Part shown: positions 23,728 through 29,263 of the stretch, piece after piece | Layout: each line of letters begins with the position of its first letter | How positions within the stretch are numbered: the first letter of the stretch is position 1 | IMG/VR virus record: IMGVR_UViG_3300045993_000439 | Location: 1 to 40,732 of that record | Direction: 5' to 3' (one strand) | Length of the DNA: 40,732 nucleotides | Origin: a virus | The notes under the pieces: model-generated | The model's input: only the letters and a program-made list of their open reading frames with translations | Told to the model about the DNA's origin: nothing | Database searches by the model: none | Position numbers and translations under genes: made by a program

Positions 23728-23845
23728 GACCGCAGATTAGAATGAAAGCTCGGAGTAATCCTCCGGCTAATTCTGCGATTGCCTTTACTATCTCTACGTA
23801 AGCGGTTAACAGATACCCTGTGAATTGTACTATTTTACTAGTCAT
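23675..23845 (-). CDS. possible antisense small membrane protein
   Basis: ORF from ATG 23843-23845: MTSKIVQFTGYLLTAYVEIV, then a helix and a strongly hydrophobic end (LLRAFILICGLIVPVFVV). 56 residues with one or two transmembrane helices and a credible amphipathic helix. It overlaps the end of the 1009-residue gene by 53 bases on the other strand and lies in the lysis gap. Against it: the opposite strand of an operon and a hairpin (23731-23777) in its middle. Weakly supported. Confidence 0.3.
   Translation of the reverse strand: MTSKIVQFTGYLLTAYVEIVKAIAELAGGLLRAFILICGLIVPVFVVPALLISWLM
23731..23777 (+). other. two-tier hairpin after the ejection-protein gene
   Basis: CGCAGA (23731-23736) pairs with TCTGCG (23772-23777), then TTAG with CTAA, and inside CGGAG (23751-23755) with CTCCG (23761-23765). 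No U-tract follows. It closes the long virion mRNA and may protect or process its 3' end before the lysis promoter. Confidence 0.5.
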
Positions 23846-23865
23846 ACTTAGTGTTATACTATAAT
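23804..23865 (+). promoter_or_regulatory. lysis promoter with possible operator
   Basis: TTTTAC (23833-23838), 16 bases, TATACT (23855-23860), and TATAAT one base frame later (23860-23865). The amidase ATG at 23867 is six bases after TATACT, predicting a leaderless mRNA. GGTTAACAG at 23804-23812 matches nine bases of the 12-bp operator repeated at 28435 and 28532. Confidence 0.5.
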
Positions 23866-23866
23866 C

Positions 23867-24433
23867 ATGCAAATAACACAAGTTAAGTCTCCAAACTTTA
23901 CACCTGGAACACGCAAGAAAATAGGTTTTATTATTCACGGTACGCTAGGTAACTACGAAGGTGCTGTTCAATGGTTATGTACACCACCAGAAGCACGTCC
24001 AGTAGTATCATATTCCTCAGCTCACTATGTGATTGCTAAAGATGGTAGAGTATCACAGCTAGTTCAGGAGAAAGATGTAGCATGGCACGCGGGTAATGTA
24101 TCAAATCCTACAGAGTATGCAAAGAAATATCTACCGGTAGAGAACGGTAAGATCCTTAATCCAAATGAGTCATTTATTGGTATAGAGCTCGAATGGTTCG
24201 TAAATGATGCAATAACCGAGCCTCAATATCAAGCTATGAGCACGTTGATTAAAGGAAGTGGTATCTCTAATCCTGTAATTCTATGTCATAAGGAGGTTAC
24301 AGATTACAAAGCAGACTTCCATCTATCACTTATTGAAGAAGTAAAGAAGAGACTTGTGCAAGTTTCTCCACCTATAGTAGCAACTATAGCGGATAAGAAA
24401 GCACAAATTATAAAGCTAATTAACGAACTATAA
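23867..24433 (+). CDS. N-acetylmuramoyl-L-alanine amidase (endolysin)
   Basis: 188 residues, amidase_2 fold. Zinc-ligand and active-site segments are visible: FIIHGT (His24), SSAHYVIAKDGRVSQLVQEKDVAWHAGN with its histidine pair, IGIELEW with the core glutamate, and the C-terminal CHKEVTDYKADF. It hydrolyses the amide bond between MurNAc and the peptide stem. No signal peptide, so it needs a holin. The C-terminal 30 residues are a short helical tail, not a binding domain. Overlaps the next gene as TAATG. Confidence 0.9.
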   Translation: MQITQVKSPNFTPGTRKKIGFIIHGTLGNYEGAVQWLCTPPEARPVVSYSSAHYVIAKDGRVSQLVQEKDVAWHAGNVSNPTEYAKKYLPVENGKILNPNESFIGIELEWFVNDAITEPQYQAMSTLIKGSGISNPVILCHKEVTDYKADFHLSLIEEVKKRLVQVSPPIVATIADKKAQIIKLINEL

Positions 24434-24627
24434 TGAAACATTTTACACAAAGTAAGATCAACTGGGTAGGTGTTATAACCGTACTTATTGGAACACTAAC
24501 AGCTATGCAACAGCTACCGTTGTCCACAGAGACAATGAGCTATATCTTAGTTGCTGTTGGTATACTTACTACAGTACTCAGAACATTCTTTTCTGGTACA
24601 CCTTTAACATTAACTAACGAAAAATAA
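24433..24627 (+). CDS. holin-like protein, two membrane helices
   Basis: 64 residues. Two transmembrane segments, about 10-30 (INWVGVITVLIGTLTAMQQL) and 36-54 (MSYILVAVGILTTVLRTFF), with a short polar tail. Coupled to the amidase by a one-base overlap. Size and topology are those of class II holins that release endolysin. Confidence 0.75.
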   Translation: MKHFTQSKINWVGVITVLIGTLTAMQQLPLSTETMSYILVAVGILTTVLRTFFSGTPLTLTNEK

Positions 24628-24631
24628 ACTT

Positions 24632-24904
24632 ATGGAATCAAATGCAATCAATTACGAAGTTATCAATAAAGTAACAGGAGATGTGCATGCAGTAACTAGT
24701 ACTGTATTCGATACTACTGATGCTGCTAATCCTATGGTAAAAGTAACCACAGAAATTGGAGAGATCTCATTCACAAATAAAGATCTATCTGGTGATCTTC
24801 AGAACCCTGACTTCGCTATCCGTGAAGTAGGTACTCACCTTGAGGCTGACGGTGTAGGAACAGTAGAAGATGTTGTTCCAACTGAATCAAATGAAGTTGC
24901 TTAA
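24632..24904 (+). CDS. hypothetical lysis-region protein, 90 residues
   Basis: Acidic, strand-rich (YEVINKVTGDVHAVTSTVFDTTD, TEIGEISFTNKDLSG), ending in a Glu/Val/Pro-rich tail. No motif. The last 14 bases overlap the start of the lysozyme-like gene. Lysis regulator or a small virion protein are both possible. Confidence 0.65.
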   Translation: MESNAINYEVINKVTGDVHAVTSTVFDTTDAANPMVKVTTEIGEISFTNKDLSGDLQNPDFAIREVGTHLEADGVGTVEDVVPTESNEVA

Positions 24905-25337
24905 TCAAATATTATTCGGGATTATAATAGCCGCGATATCCTGGATAATACTTTGCCAAAAAGAAACAAAGTCGGTTGAACCGCTGGTCGAAAAACCGGT
25001 ACAAAAATTAACTAATCGCCAGGAAATATACTTAGCCGCGCTTGAGTGGTGCGAATCATATGGAAATCCAGATGCAATCAATCCACACGACAGTGATGGT
25101 AAGCCCAGTTATGGAGCCTTCCAGTTCCGTCCAAGCACATTAAAATGGCTCGCTATAAAGTATGAAATACTTACTGAGAAAGATCTCGATACGGATCAGA
25201 AAGTCATGGAGAAAGTTATGGATAGAGATATCCAAAGAAGCATAGTAACTGAAATGATCTTAGATAATAAGATACAGTTCAGTAAGCAGTTTCCTCACTG
25301 TGTTAACCATAAAATAGGACAACCACCTAGACAGTAA
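24891..25337 (+). CDS. membrane-anchored lysozyme/transglycosylase-like protein
   Basis: Read from ATG 24891 (MKLLNQILFG), 148 residues; a start seven codons upstream is less likely. Residues 5-22 are a single N-terminal hydrophobic helix, a signal anchor. The rest resembles a lysozyme-fold domain: ALEWCESYGN with a candidate catalytic Glu55 followed by Ser56, and SYGAFQF (73-79), the Gly-x-x-Gln-Phe box of lytic transglycosylases. Together with the amidase it would give the phage two different wall-cutting activities. Confidence 0.7.
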   Translation: MKLLNQILFGIIIAAISWIILCQKETKSVEPLVEKPVQKLTNRQEIYLAALEWCESYGNPDAINPHDSDGKPSYGAFQFRPSTLKWLAIKYEILTEKDLDTDQKVMEKVMDRDIQRSIVTEMILDNKIQFSKQFPHCVNHKIGQPPRQ

Positions 25338-25338
25338 C

Positions 25339-25500
25339 ATTACTTTTACTATATACTAAAAGTAATATGAGTTCTGACTAGTGTGCTAGTCACCCTGGGT
25401 GTACACAATTCAGGGTTATGGACAAGTAGGGGCAGAAGAGACTTGATTCGATTGATACTCCCCCCGCAAGGGATGAGTTGATAAAGAGGATGGTCTCTTT
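25339..25500 (+). ncRNA. structured RNA region, four hairpins
   Basis: In order: ATTACTTTTA/TAAAAGTAAT around an 8-base loop (25339-25366); GACTAG-TGTG-CTAGTC (25376-25391); ACCCTG/CAGGGT (25392-25416); and AAGAGAC/GTCTCTT (25436-25499) enclosing ACTC-CCC/GGG-GAGT, ending in TTTT, terminator-like. No ORF longer than a few codons. It ends the virion/lysis operon and may be a terminator complex or a separate small RNA. Confidence 0.45.
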
Positions 25501-25518
25501 TGCATTCAGGTGTATACT
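25500..25518 (+). promoter_or_regulatory. possible promoter elements before the 21-residue gene
   Basis: TTGCAT (25500-25505) and TATACT (25513-25518) are present but only seven bases apart, too close to work as a pair; TATACT preceded by CAGGTG may act with an activator or with an extended element. Another TATAAT at 25541-25546 is too near the ATG to start its mRNA. Confidence 0.35.
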
Positions 25519-25548
25519 ATATATGTACTACTTAAGGTACTATAATCT

Positions 25549-25614
25549 ATGAAAACAAAAGCAAAGAAAGGCAAGAAGTGTAAAGACTGCGGCCGCGTAA
25601 GTTGCAAGTGCTAA
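25549..25614 (+). CDS. 21-residue cysteine-rich mini-protein
   Basis: MKTKAKKGKKCKDCGRVSCKC: a basic N-terminus then C-x2-C and C-x-C, enough for one zinc or metal site. It has promoter-like elements upstream and a bidirectional terminator nine bases after its stop, which favours a real transcription unit. The C-terminal cysteine tail of the neighbouring dNMP kinase is similar. Very short, so provisional. Confidence 0.4.
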   Translation: MKTKAKKGKKCKDCGRVSCKC

Positions 25615-25619
25615 CACAC

Positions 25620-25650
25620 AAAAATACCACTCGTAATGAGTGGTATTTTT
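25620..25650. terminator. bidirectional intrinsic terminator
   Basis: AAAAATACCACTC, loop GTAAT, GAGTGGTATTTTT: a thirteen-base-pair symmetrical stem with A- and T-tracts on both flanks, so it works for both strands. It separates the converging virion operon and the minus-strand recombination operon. Confidence 0.9.
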
Positions 25651-25652
25651 AT

Positions 25653-26285
25653 TTATGGTTTTAGTATCACACATCGGCATCGTTCATCCTTCTCACAGTT
25701 ACCATCCTGGTCTGTACACGTTCCAGCTGATTCAAAGAATGCTCGCTTAAGGAACAGGTTAGATTGATGTACTGCGAGAGCTAGATCTTCCTCCTCAATC
25801 TCGAAGTCTGCATGGATTAGATCCATCTCCATCTCTGATTGATGAGTATCACTATCTCCGACACTAGGTCGCTTGATTCGAATTATCACGCCCCCTAGAT
25901 TTTTAACAGCCATTGCTTCATTCATGAATCGTAGATCATCTACTAGTACAAAGTCTGTACCTAGTGTACTTACATTGTCAGACCACTTAGTAGTCCAGTA
26001 ATTAGGGTCGAAACTCCTGAATAAATCAGTCCCATAATTTTGTAGTAGCTGTCTTATAGATCCTGGCTTATCTTCAAGTAGTTGATCTACTCCAGACATA
26101 CCATATCTATTTGATTCCTGCTCGAGGAAGTCAGGGAAGTGTCCTTTTACCTGATCGAGTAGTGCTTGCTTGAACCCCACTCTTACAGCTGTATACCCCA
26201 TCCCTCCTACCTCAGCAATGAATGCTGCAACTAGCGATGTCTTACCGGATCGCTTCTTGCCGGTGAATGCAATTACTCTAGTCAT
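25653..26285 (-). CDS. deoxynucleoside monophosphate kinase
   Basis: 210 residues. P-loop GKKRSGKTS (9-17), LLQNYGTDLFRSFDPNYW with its Asp/Arg pair, and FVLVDDLRFMNEA (Walker B) are the signature of phage dNMP kinases (T4 gp1 type), which convert dNMPs to dNDPs. The C-terminus ends in a cysteine-rich tail CTDQDGNCEKDERCRC not seen in the family as I know it, a possible metal site. Last gene of the minus recombination operon. Confidence 0.8.
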   Translation of the reverse strand: MTRVIAFTGKKRSGKTSLVAAFIAEVGGMGYTAVRVGFKQALLDQVKGHFPDFLEQESNRYGMSGVDQLLEDKPGSIRQLLQNYGTDLFRSFDPNYWTTKWSDNVSTLGTDFVLVDDLRFMNEAMAVKNLGGVIIRIKRPSVGDSDTHQSEMEMDLIHADFEIEEEDLALAVHQSNLFLKRAFFESAGTCTDQDGNCEKDERCRCVILKP

Positions 26286-26286
26286 A

Positions 26287-26634
26287 TTATTCCTTTGCTG
26301 CCTTAAATAATACGTAGTTGAGCTCCTTACATTCTGCTACACCCTTCGCTTCTTCGTCTGTCTTAACCTCATCAACTCTCTTAATGAGTTCCTGAGTTGC
26401 GATAGAGTACTCATACGAACGTCTCACTCCAACACTGAATACTCCCATAGAAGTCGGTTGCTTGTCGAGTTCGTTCTCAAGCATATACTTAAGAATGACA
26501 CCCTTTGCTCCGTCCTTGAGTTCTTTTGCTTTCTTCTCAAGGGTCTGTGCTTCTGCGTAGTTTCTCATTGCATCTGGAAGAGAGATCTCTTCTTCTGCAA
26601 CGGCGTTTGATTCATCAAATACGTCTACTATCAT
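26287..26634 (-). CDS. hypothetical helical protein, 115 residues
   Basis: Long helix about residues 20-55 (LPDAMRNYAEAQTLEKKAKELKDGAKGVILKYM) followed by a strand region (GVFSVGVRRSYEYS) and another helix. This pattern, acidic N-terminus plus coiled coil, recurs in phage recombination operons beside a RecB-like exonuclease. It overlaps the upstream gene by four bases. A DNA-binding partner or nuclease-inhibitor role is speculative. Confidence 0.65.
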   Translation of the reverse strand: MIVDVFDESNAVAEEEISLPDAMRNYAEAQTLEKKAKELKDGAKGVILKYMLENELDKQPTSMGVFSVGVRRSYEYSIATQELIKRVDEVKTDEEAKGVAECKELNYVLFKAAKE

Positions 26635-27506
26635 AATTGTATAATCTTTTTAGCTACGTTCTCACGCTTAATAACTTTTTTCTCTGAACTGTCGAACCAC
26701 TCAGAGAGTGCCATCGAATGTCTGAAGGTTACGAGTGCCTTATATACTCGTGGTACTTCATAGAGATGGTAGTCAGCTACATCCTTTAGTAGATGGTAGA
26801 TCTGTACGTTCTCTGCACCACGCTGTATCTTAAGTCCACTCATGTCTTCGAACATCTTTTTGTAGATTGCAACCTGCATAGCATAGCTATCCTGAATTGC
26901 ATTAGATGTCTTATGATCACCGAGACAGAGTTCATCACGTTCCATTGCATACACGATTACATCTAATGTTCCTGCGACTCCTTCCTTTTCAGATCCTACG
27001 AGGAGTTCTGTATCCACCGGCCACAACTTCTCCTTAATGAACATCTTTTCTACTCCACGTACCGCGTTCCATACTCGAGGATCATCATACTTGATGAAGT
27101 CTCGTACGTCAGCTGGTCTTCTTTCCTTCTCAATCCAGTCATTGAGATAGTTCTCAATACATTCATGAGCCTTGTGCCCGATATCCCCGGCTTGATCTCG
27201 TACACCTTCGTGTGCAAGTATCGCACCCTTGAGGTAGTCGTCACGTGTTTGAGGAGTCATGCGTTGCCACCTGTCCTCCTGCTCCATCCATTCGAAACCG
27301 ATTCTCACAGCCCACTTAATCAATCTACTCTTATCGGATAGGATACGTCCTGTTACGGACTTAACTCTATCGCCGTTAGGTAAGATGTACCAGTGGCCTT
27401 GATCGTCGTGGTCCGCCTTAATCTTCCCCTCTATCTTTTCCTTGATGATTGCGCGGAACTCACGAGTTCGAAGTATCGCGCGAGCGGTTAGTTCATCATC
27501 GGTCAT
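26631..27506 (-). CDS. RecB-like PD-(D/E)XK exonuclease
   Basis: 291 residues. Motifs of the family appear in order: a histidine helix (HKAHECIENYLND), GTLDVIV (Asp about 182), GDHKTS (Asp about 196, Lys 198) and QVAIYKKMF. These form the Mg-binding PD-(D/E)XK site of Cas4/lambda-exonuclease/RecB-type nucleases. In phages such proteins process DNA ends for recombination together with an SSB-like partner, here encoded two bases upstream. Confidence 0.85.
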   Translation of the reverse strand: MTDDELTARAILRTREFRAIIKEKIEGKIKADHDDQGHWYILPNGDRVKSVTGRILSDKSRLIKWAVRIGFEWMEQEDRWQRMTPQTRDDYLKGAILAHEGVRDQAGDIGHKAHECIENYLNDWIEKERRPADVRDFIKYDDPRVWNAVRGVEKMFIKEKLWPVDTELLVGSEKEGVAGTLDVIVYAMERDELCLGDHKTSNAIQDSYAMQVAIYKKMFEDMSGLKIQRGAENVQIYHLLKDVADYHLYEVPRVYKALVTFRHSMALSEWFDSSEKKVIKRENVAKKIIQL

Positions 27507-27508
27507 AA

Positions 27509-27961
27509 CTAGAATGGTTTGTCTGACTTATTGTCACCCATCTGCTCTGCAAAGAGTGCATCTTCTTCGTATTTCTTTCTCTCTTCTGCTGATAGTGGAA
27601 GATGGAATGGCTGAATAGACTTTGCTGGATGATTACCTTTCACACGTGATGCAATCTCTTCCTTGAAGTGGAAGCCAAGCTTGTCTCCTGCTTGTACCTT
27701 AGCGAGACGTGGACGGAAGAAGTCATTATCCTTCACACCTACGTTCATCTCCGCTTCACTGAAAGCTTCACCATTCATAATTCCTGATACTCCCTTAAGT
27801 AAGAAAGTGATCTGTGCAGGCATTGTTCCTACTGCCTCCTTGTCTCTGCGACTCACTACAATTCCTCCGACCTTATCTCCAACCTTCTCGAACTTAAACC
27901 AGTTCGATGCTGGGATATTATTATCATTAAAAATGTCGTCCTCTGTTGTTGTTTTTGGCAT
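27509..27961 (-). CDS. single-stranded-DNA-binding-like protein
   Basis: 150 residues. Strand pattern WFKFEKVGDKVGGIVVSR, PAQITFLLKGV, VQAGDKLGFHFKEEI and KSIQPFHLPL suggests an OB fold. The C-terminus is acidic and ends SDKPF, echoing the DDIPF-type tip of bacterial SSBs that recruits partners. First gene of the dNMP kinase/exonuclease operon. Start context CATATATACACATATG without a Shine-Dalgarno site, preceded by a long structured leader. Confidence 0.7.
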   Translation of the reverse strand: MPKTTTEDDIFNDNNIPASNWFKFEKVGDKVGGIVVSRRDKEAVGTMPAQITFLLKGVSGIMNGEAFSEAEMNVGVKDNDFFRPRLAKVQAGDKLGFHFKEEIASRVKGNHPAKSIQPFHLPLSAEERKKYEEDALFAEQMGDNKSDKPF

Positions 27962-27991
27962 ATGTGTATATGTTATGTTTGTTATTATTAG

Positions 27992-28152
27992 CCAGCATAC
28001 CGCTGAGTTTTATTTCAGAGATGTGCTGGTGAGGGGTGTAGAATATAAACGGAATCGAACCTATGACCTCTCAGACCTCTCCATGTTGCCATGTCGTGTT
28101 GAGTGCTCTACCTAGCTGAGCTATATACTCATACCCCCCTCACCAGCATACC
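27992..28152. repeat. CCAGCATACC direct repeat flanking the tRNA-like element
   Basis: CCAGCATACC occurs at 27992-28001 and 28143-28152. On the minus-strand RNA, the 3' arm of the tRNA-like closing stem (ending at 28024) can pair with TGCTGG from the first copy (27992-27997) instead of with its own 5' arm, so the leader has two competing folds. Confidence 0.55.
28024..28148 (-). ncRNA. tRNA-like element B with a 13-bp closing stem
   Basis: Minus strand. A tRNA core at 28040-28130: acceptor GAGTATA/TATATTC (seven pairs), TA, D arm GCTC-AGCTAGGTA-GAGC, and T arm with loop TTCGATT. It is wrapped by a 13-bp perfect stem, 28024-28036 with 28136-28148. The T stem has only three good pairs. Between the D and T arms are 39 bases with no normal anticodon loop; they hold CATG-GCAA-CATG and a duplicated GAGAGGTC (28065-28081). 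CCA is not encoded. It looks like a tRNA mimic rather than a decoding tRNA. Confidence 0.65.
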
Positions 28153-28275
28153 TACAGATGTACTATTGCGGGGCTACGCATATACAGGTATTTTCTCACT
28201 AGCCCTAGGAGCTTAAGTGCACGGAGAGCGACTCCGACTTCCCATACATATATGTTAGATCCCCCAGTAGTACAC
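28149..28275 (-). other. non-coding leader between HTH gene and tRNA-like element
   Basis: No ORF above 15 codons. Contains a hairpin CGGAG-AGCGA-CTCCG (28222-28236) and AT-rich spacers. If transcribed from the promoter at 28422-28449, the leader of the SSB-like gene would be over 300 bases long and highly structured. Confidence 0.5.
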
Positions 28276-28413
28276 CTATTTCAACGCCTTAAGAACCATC
28301 GTCCGTGATATATTGAATATCAAAGAGATCTCACGAAGAGATAAGTCCTCAACGTGTCGCAAGTATTTTATAGCTTTGTTTCTTGCGGTTATGTCGATTG
28401 TTTTCTTCTTCAT
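28276..28413 (-). CDS. 45-residue helix-turn-helix regulator
   Basis: ATG at 28411-28413, TAG at 28276-28278. After a basic start (MKKKTIDITARNKAIKYL) comes LSLREISLIFNISRTMVLKAL, a clean helix-turn-helix of the resolvase/sigma-region-4 type (helix, S-R-T turn, recognition helix). AAGG lies four bases before the ATG. Its promoter carries one of two identical 12-bp operator-like repeats, so it may repress itself and the divergent primase promoter, Cro-like. Too small for an effector domain. Confidence 0.7.
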   Translation of the reverse strand: MKKKTIDITARNKAIKYLRHVEDLSLREISLIFNISRTMVLKALK

Positions 28414-28421
28414 TACCTTCG

Positions 28422-28449
28422 AGTATACACGATTGGTTAACAGGTGCAA
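28422..28449 (-). promoter_or_regulatory. leftward promoter with operator repeat
   Basis: Minus strand: TTGCAC (28444-28449), 16 bases, TATACT (28422-28427). The operator-like CACCTGTTAACC (28435-28446 on the plus strand as GGTTAACAGGTG) covers the end of the -35 box and half the spacer. The HTH gene's ATG starts eight bases past the -10, so the mRNA is almost leaderless. Confidence 0.7.
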
Positions 28450-28543
28450 CTGGAGGGGTGTGTATAACTACGTGTAGTAGACGTTACAGCGGACGGAATC
28501 TTACAGTTATGCACACCCAACACCTTTACAAGGTTAACAGGTG
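28435..28543. repeat. two 12-bp operator-like repeats GGTTAACAGGTG
   Basis: Exact copies at 28435-28446 and 28532-28543, 97 bases apart, one in each of the divergent promoters and at the same place relative to the -35/-10 spacer. GTTAAC in the centre is itself palindromic. A third partial copy, GGTTAACAG, is at 23804 beside the lysis promoter. Likely binding sites for a phage regulator such as the 45-residue HTH protein. Confidence 0.7.
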
Positions 28544-28554
28544 TGAGGTACACT
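28525..28554 (+). promoter_or_regulatory. rightward promoter with operator repeat
   Basis: TTTACA (28525-28530), 18 bases, TACACT (28549-28554). GGTTAACAGGTG (28532-28543) fills the spacer. The ATG at 28562 lies seven bases after the -10, predicting a leaderless mRNA for the primase-like gene. Confidence 0.7.
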
Positions 28555-28561
28555 CTAAGAC

Positions 28562-29260
28562 ATGTTATCACCAGGATTCAACATTATCACAGAAAACGAC
28601 AAGTTCTACGGCATTATGGATGCTTACAGCTTAGACGAAAATCATCTGCCACTTCATCACACGACTCTATCGTACGATGTTGTGGCTAATTTTATTCGTC
28701 GCGTTCATCAGGATAAAACACCCGGTGCGTGGGTATGGGATAGTAATCAACGCGCTATCAACAGCATGTCCACACAGTTGCAAGTAGTAAAAAAGTTCCT
28801 CAGATCTAATATAAAATACACAAAGGACTTCACTCGTAATACTATAGAAGAATACTCCAACAACATCAATCGCTTGATCGTATACAAGCGCAGTGTTGTC
28901 AATCAAATAGATCGTGATATGTACGATGACTTAATTCACGAGCTCGTTACAGAGAAAAGAAACTGGGAAACAGTACTCAAAAGTTTTTCATATAAGAAAA
29001 GTAGCGACTCGCTCATCACTGAGCAAGACGTACTCAATGCAAAGATGTATCCAGTTACCGATCTCATCAAGTTCAATAGTCAGAATTTTGCTAAGTGTCC
29101 GTGGCACAGTGAGAAGTCAGGTTCTCTTAAGTTATACAAACAAACAAACACTGTCCACTGCTTCGGCTGTGGGAAGTCGGGGGATACAATCGAAGTGGCT
29201 CGTGCTCTCTTTAACGAGTCGTTCATACTAGCAGTAAAGAGGCTTACTAATAAATTATAA
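28562..29260 (+). CDS. CHC2 zinc-finger primase-like protein
   Basis: 232 residues. The C-terminal part has Cys179-P-W-His182, EKSGSLKLY, and Cys200-F-G-Cys203-GKSGDTIEVARALF, the CHC2 zinc finger that DnaG-type primases use to bind template DNA. No TOPRIM catalytic domain follows, and the N-terminal 170 residues, helical with many Asn/Ser, match nothing I know. It may load or prime together with the downstream ATPase, or serve as a primase whose catalytic part is supplied by the host. Confidence 0.75.
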   Translation: MLSPGFNIITENDKFYGIMDAYSLDENHLPLHHTTLSYDVVANFIRRVHQDKTPGAWVWDSNQRAINSMSTQLQVVKKFLRSNIKYTKDFTRNTIEEYSNNINRLIVYKRSVVNQIDRDMYDDLIHELVTEKRNWETVLKSFSYKKSSDSLITEQDVLNAKMYPVTDLIKFNSQNFAKCPWHSEKSGSLKLYKQTNTVHCFGCGKSGDTIEVARALFNESFILAVKRLTNKL

Positions 29261-29263
29261 ACT

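Noticed and set aside
599-23813. TAAGCGGTTA found at about 599, 10394 and 23802
   Set aside because: Three copies of some 10-mer are expected by chance in 40 kb, and the sites share no context.
4604-25518. Recurring TTGAC-like box seven bases before TATACT/TATAGT (4604, 5710, 25500)
   Set aside because: Seven-base spacing cannot serve one sigma70 holoenzyme; in an AT-rich genome these short words recur by chance. Kept only as single elements.
28040-28130. tRNA-like core as a phage attachment site
   Set aside because: No integrase or recombinase gene is present, and the element is clamped and divergent rather than a 3' tRNA fragment.
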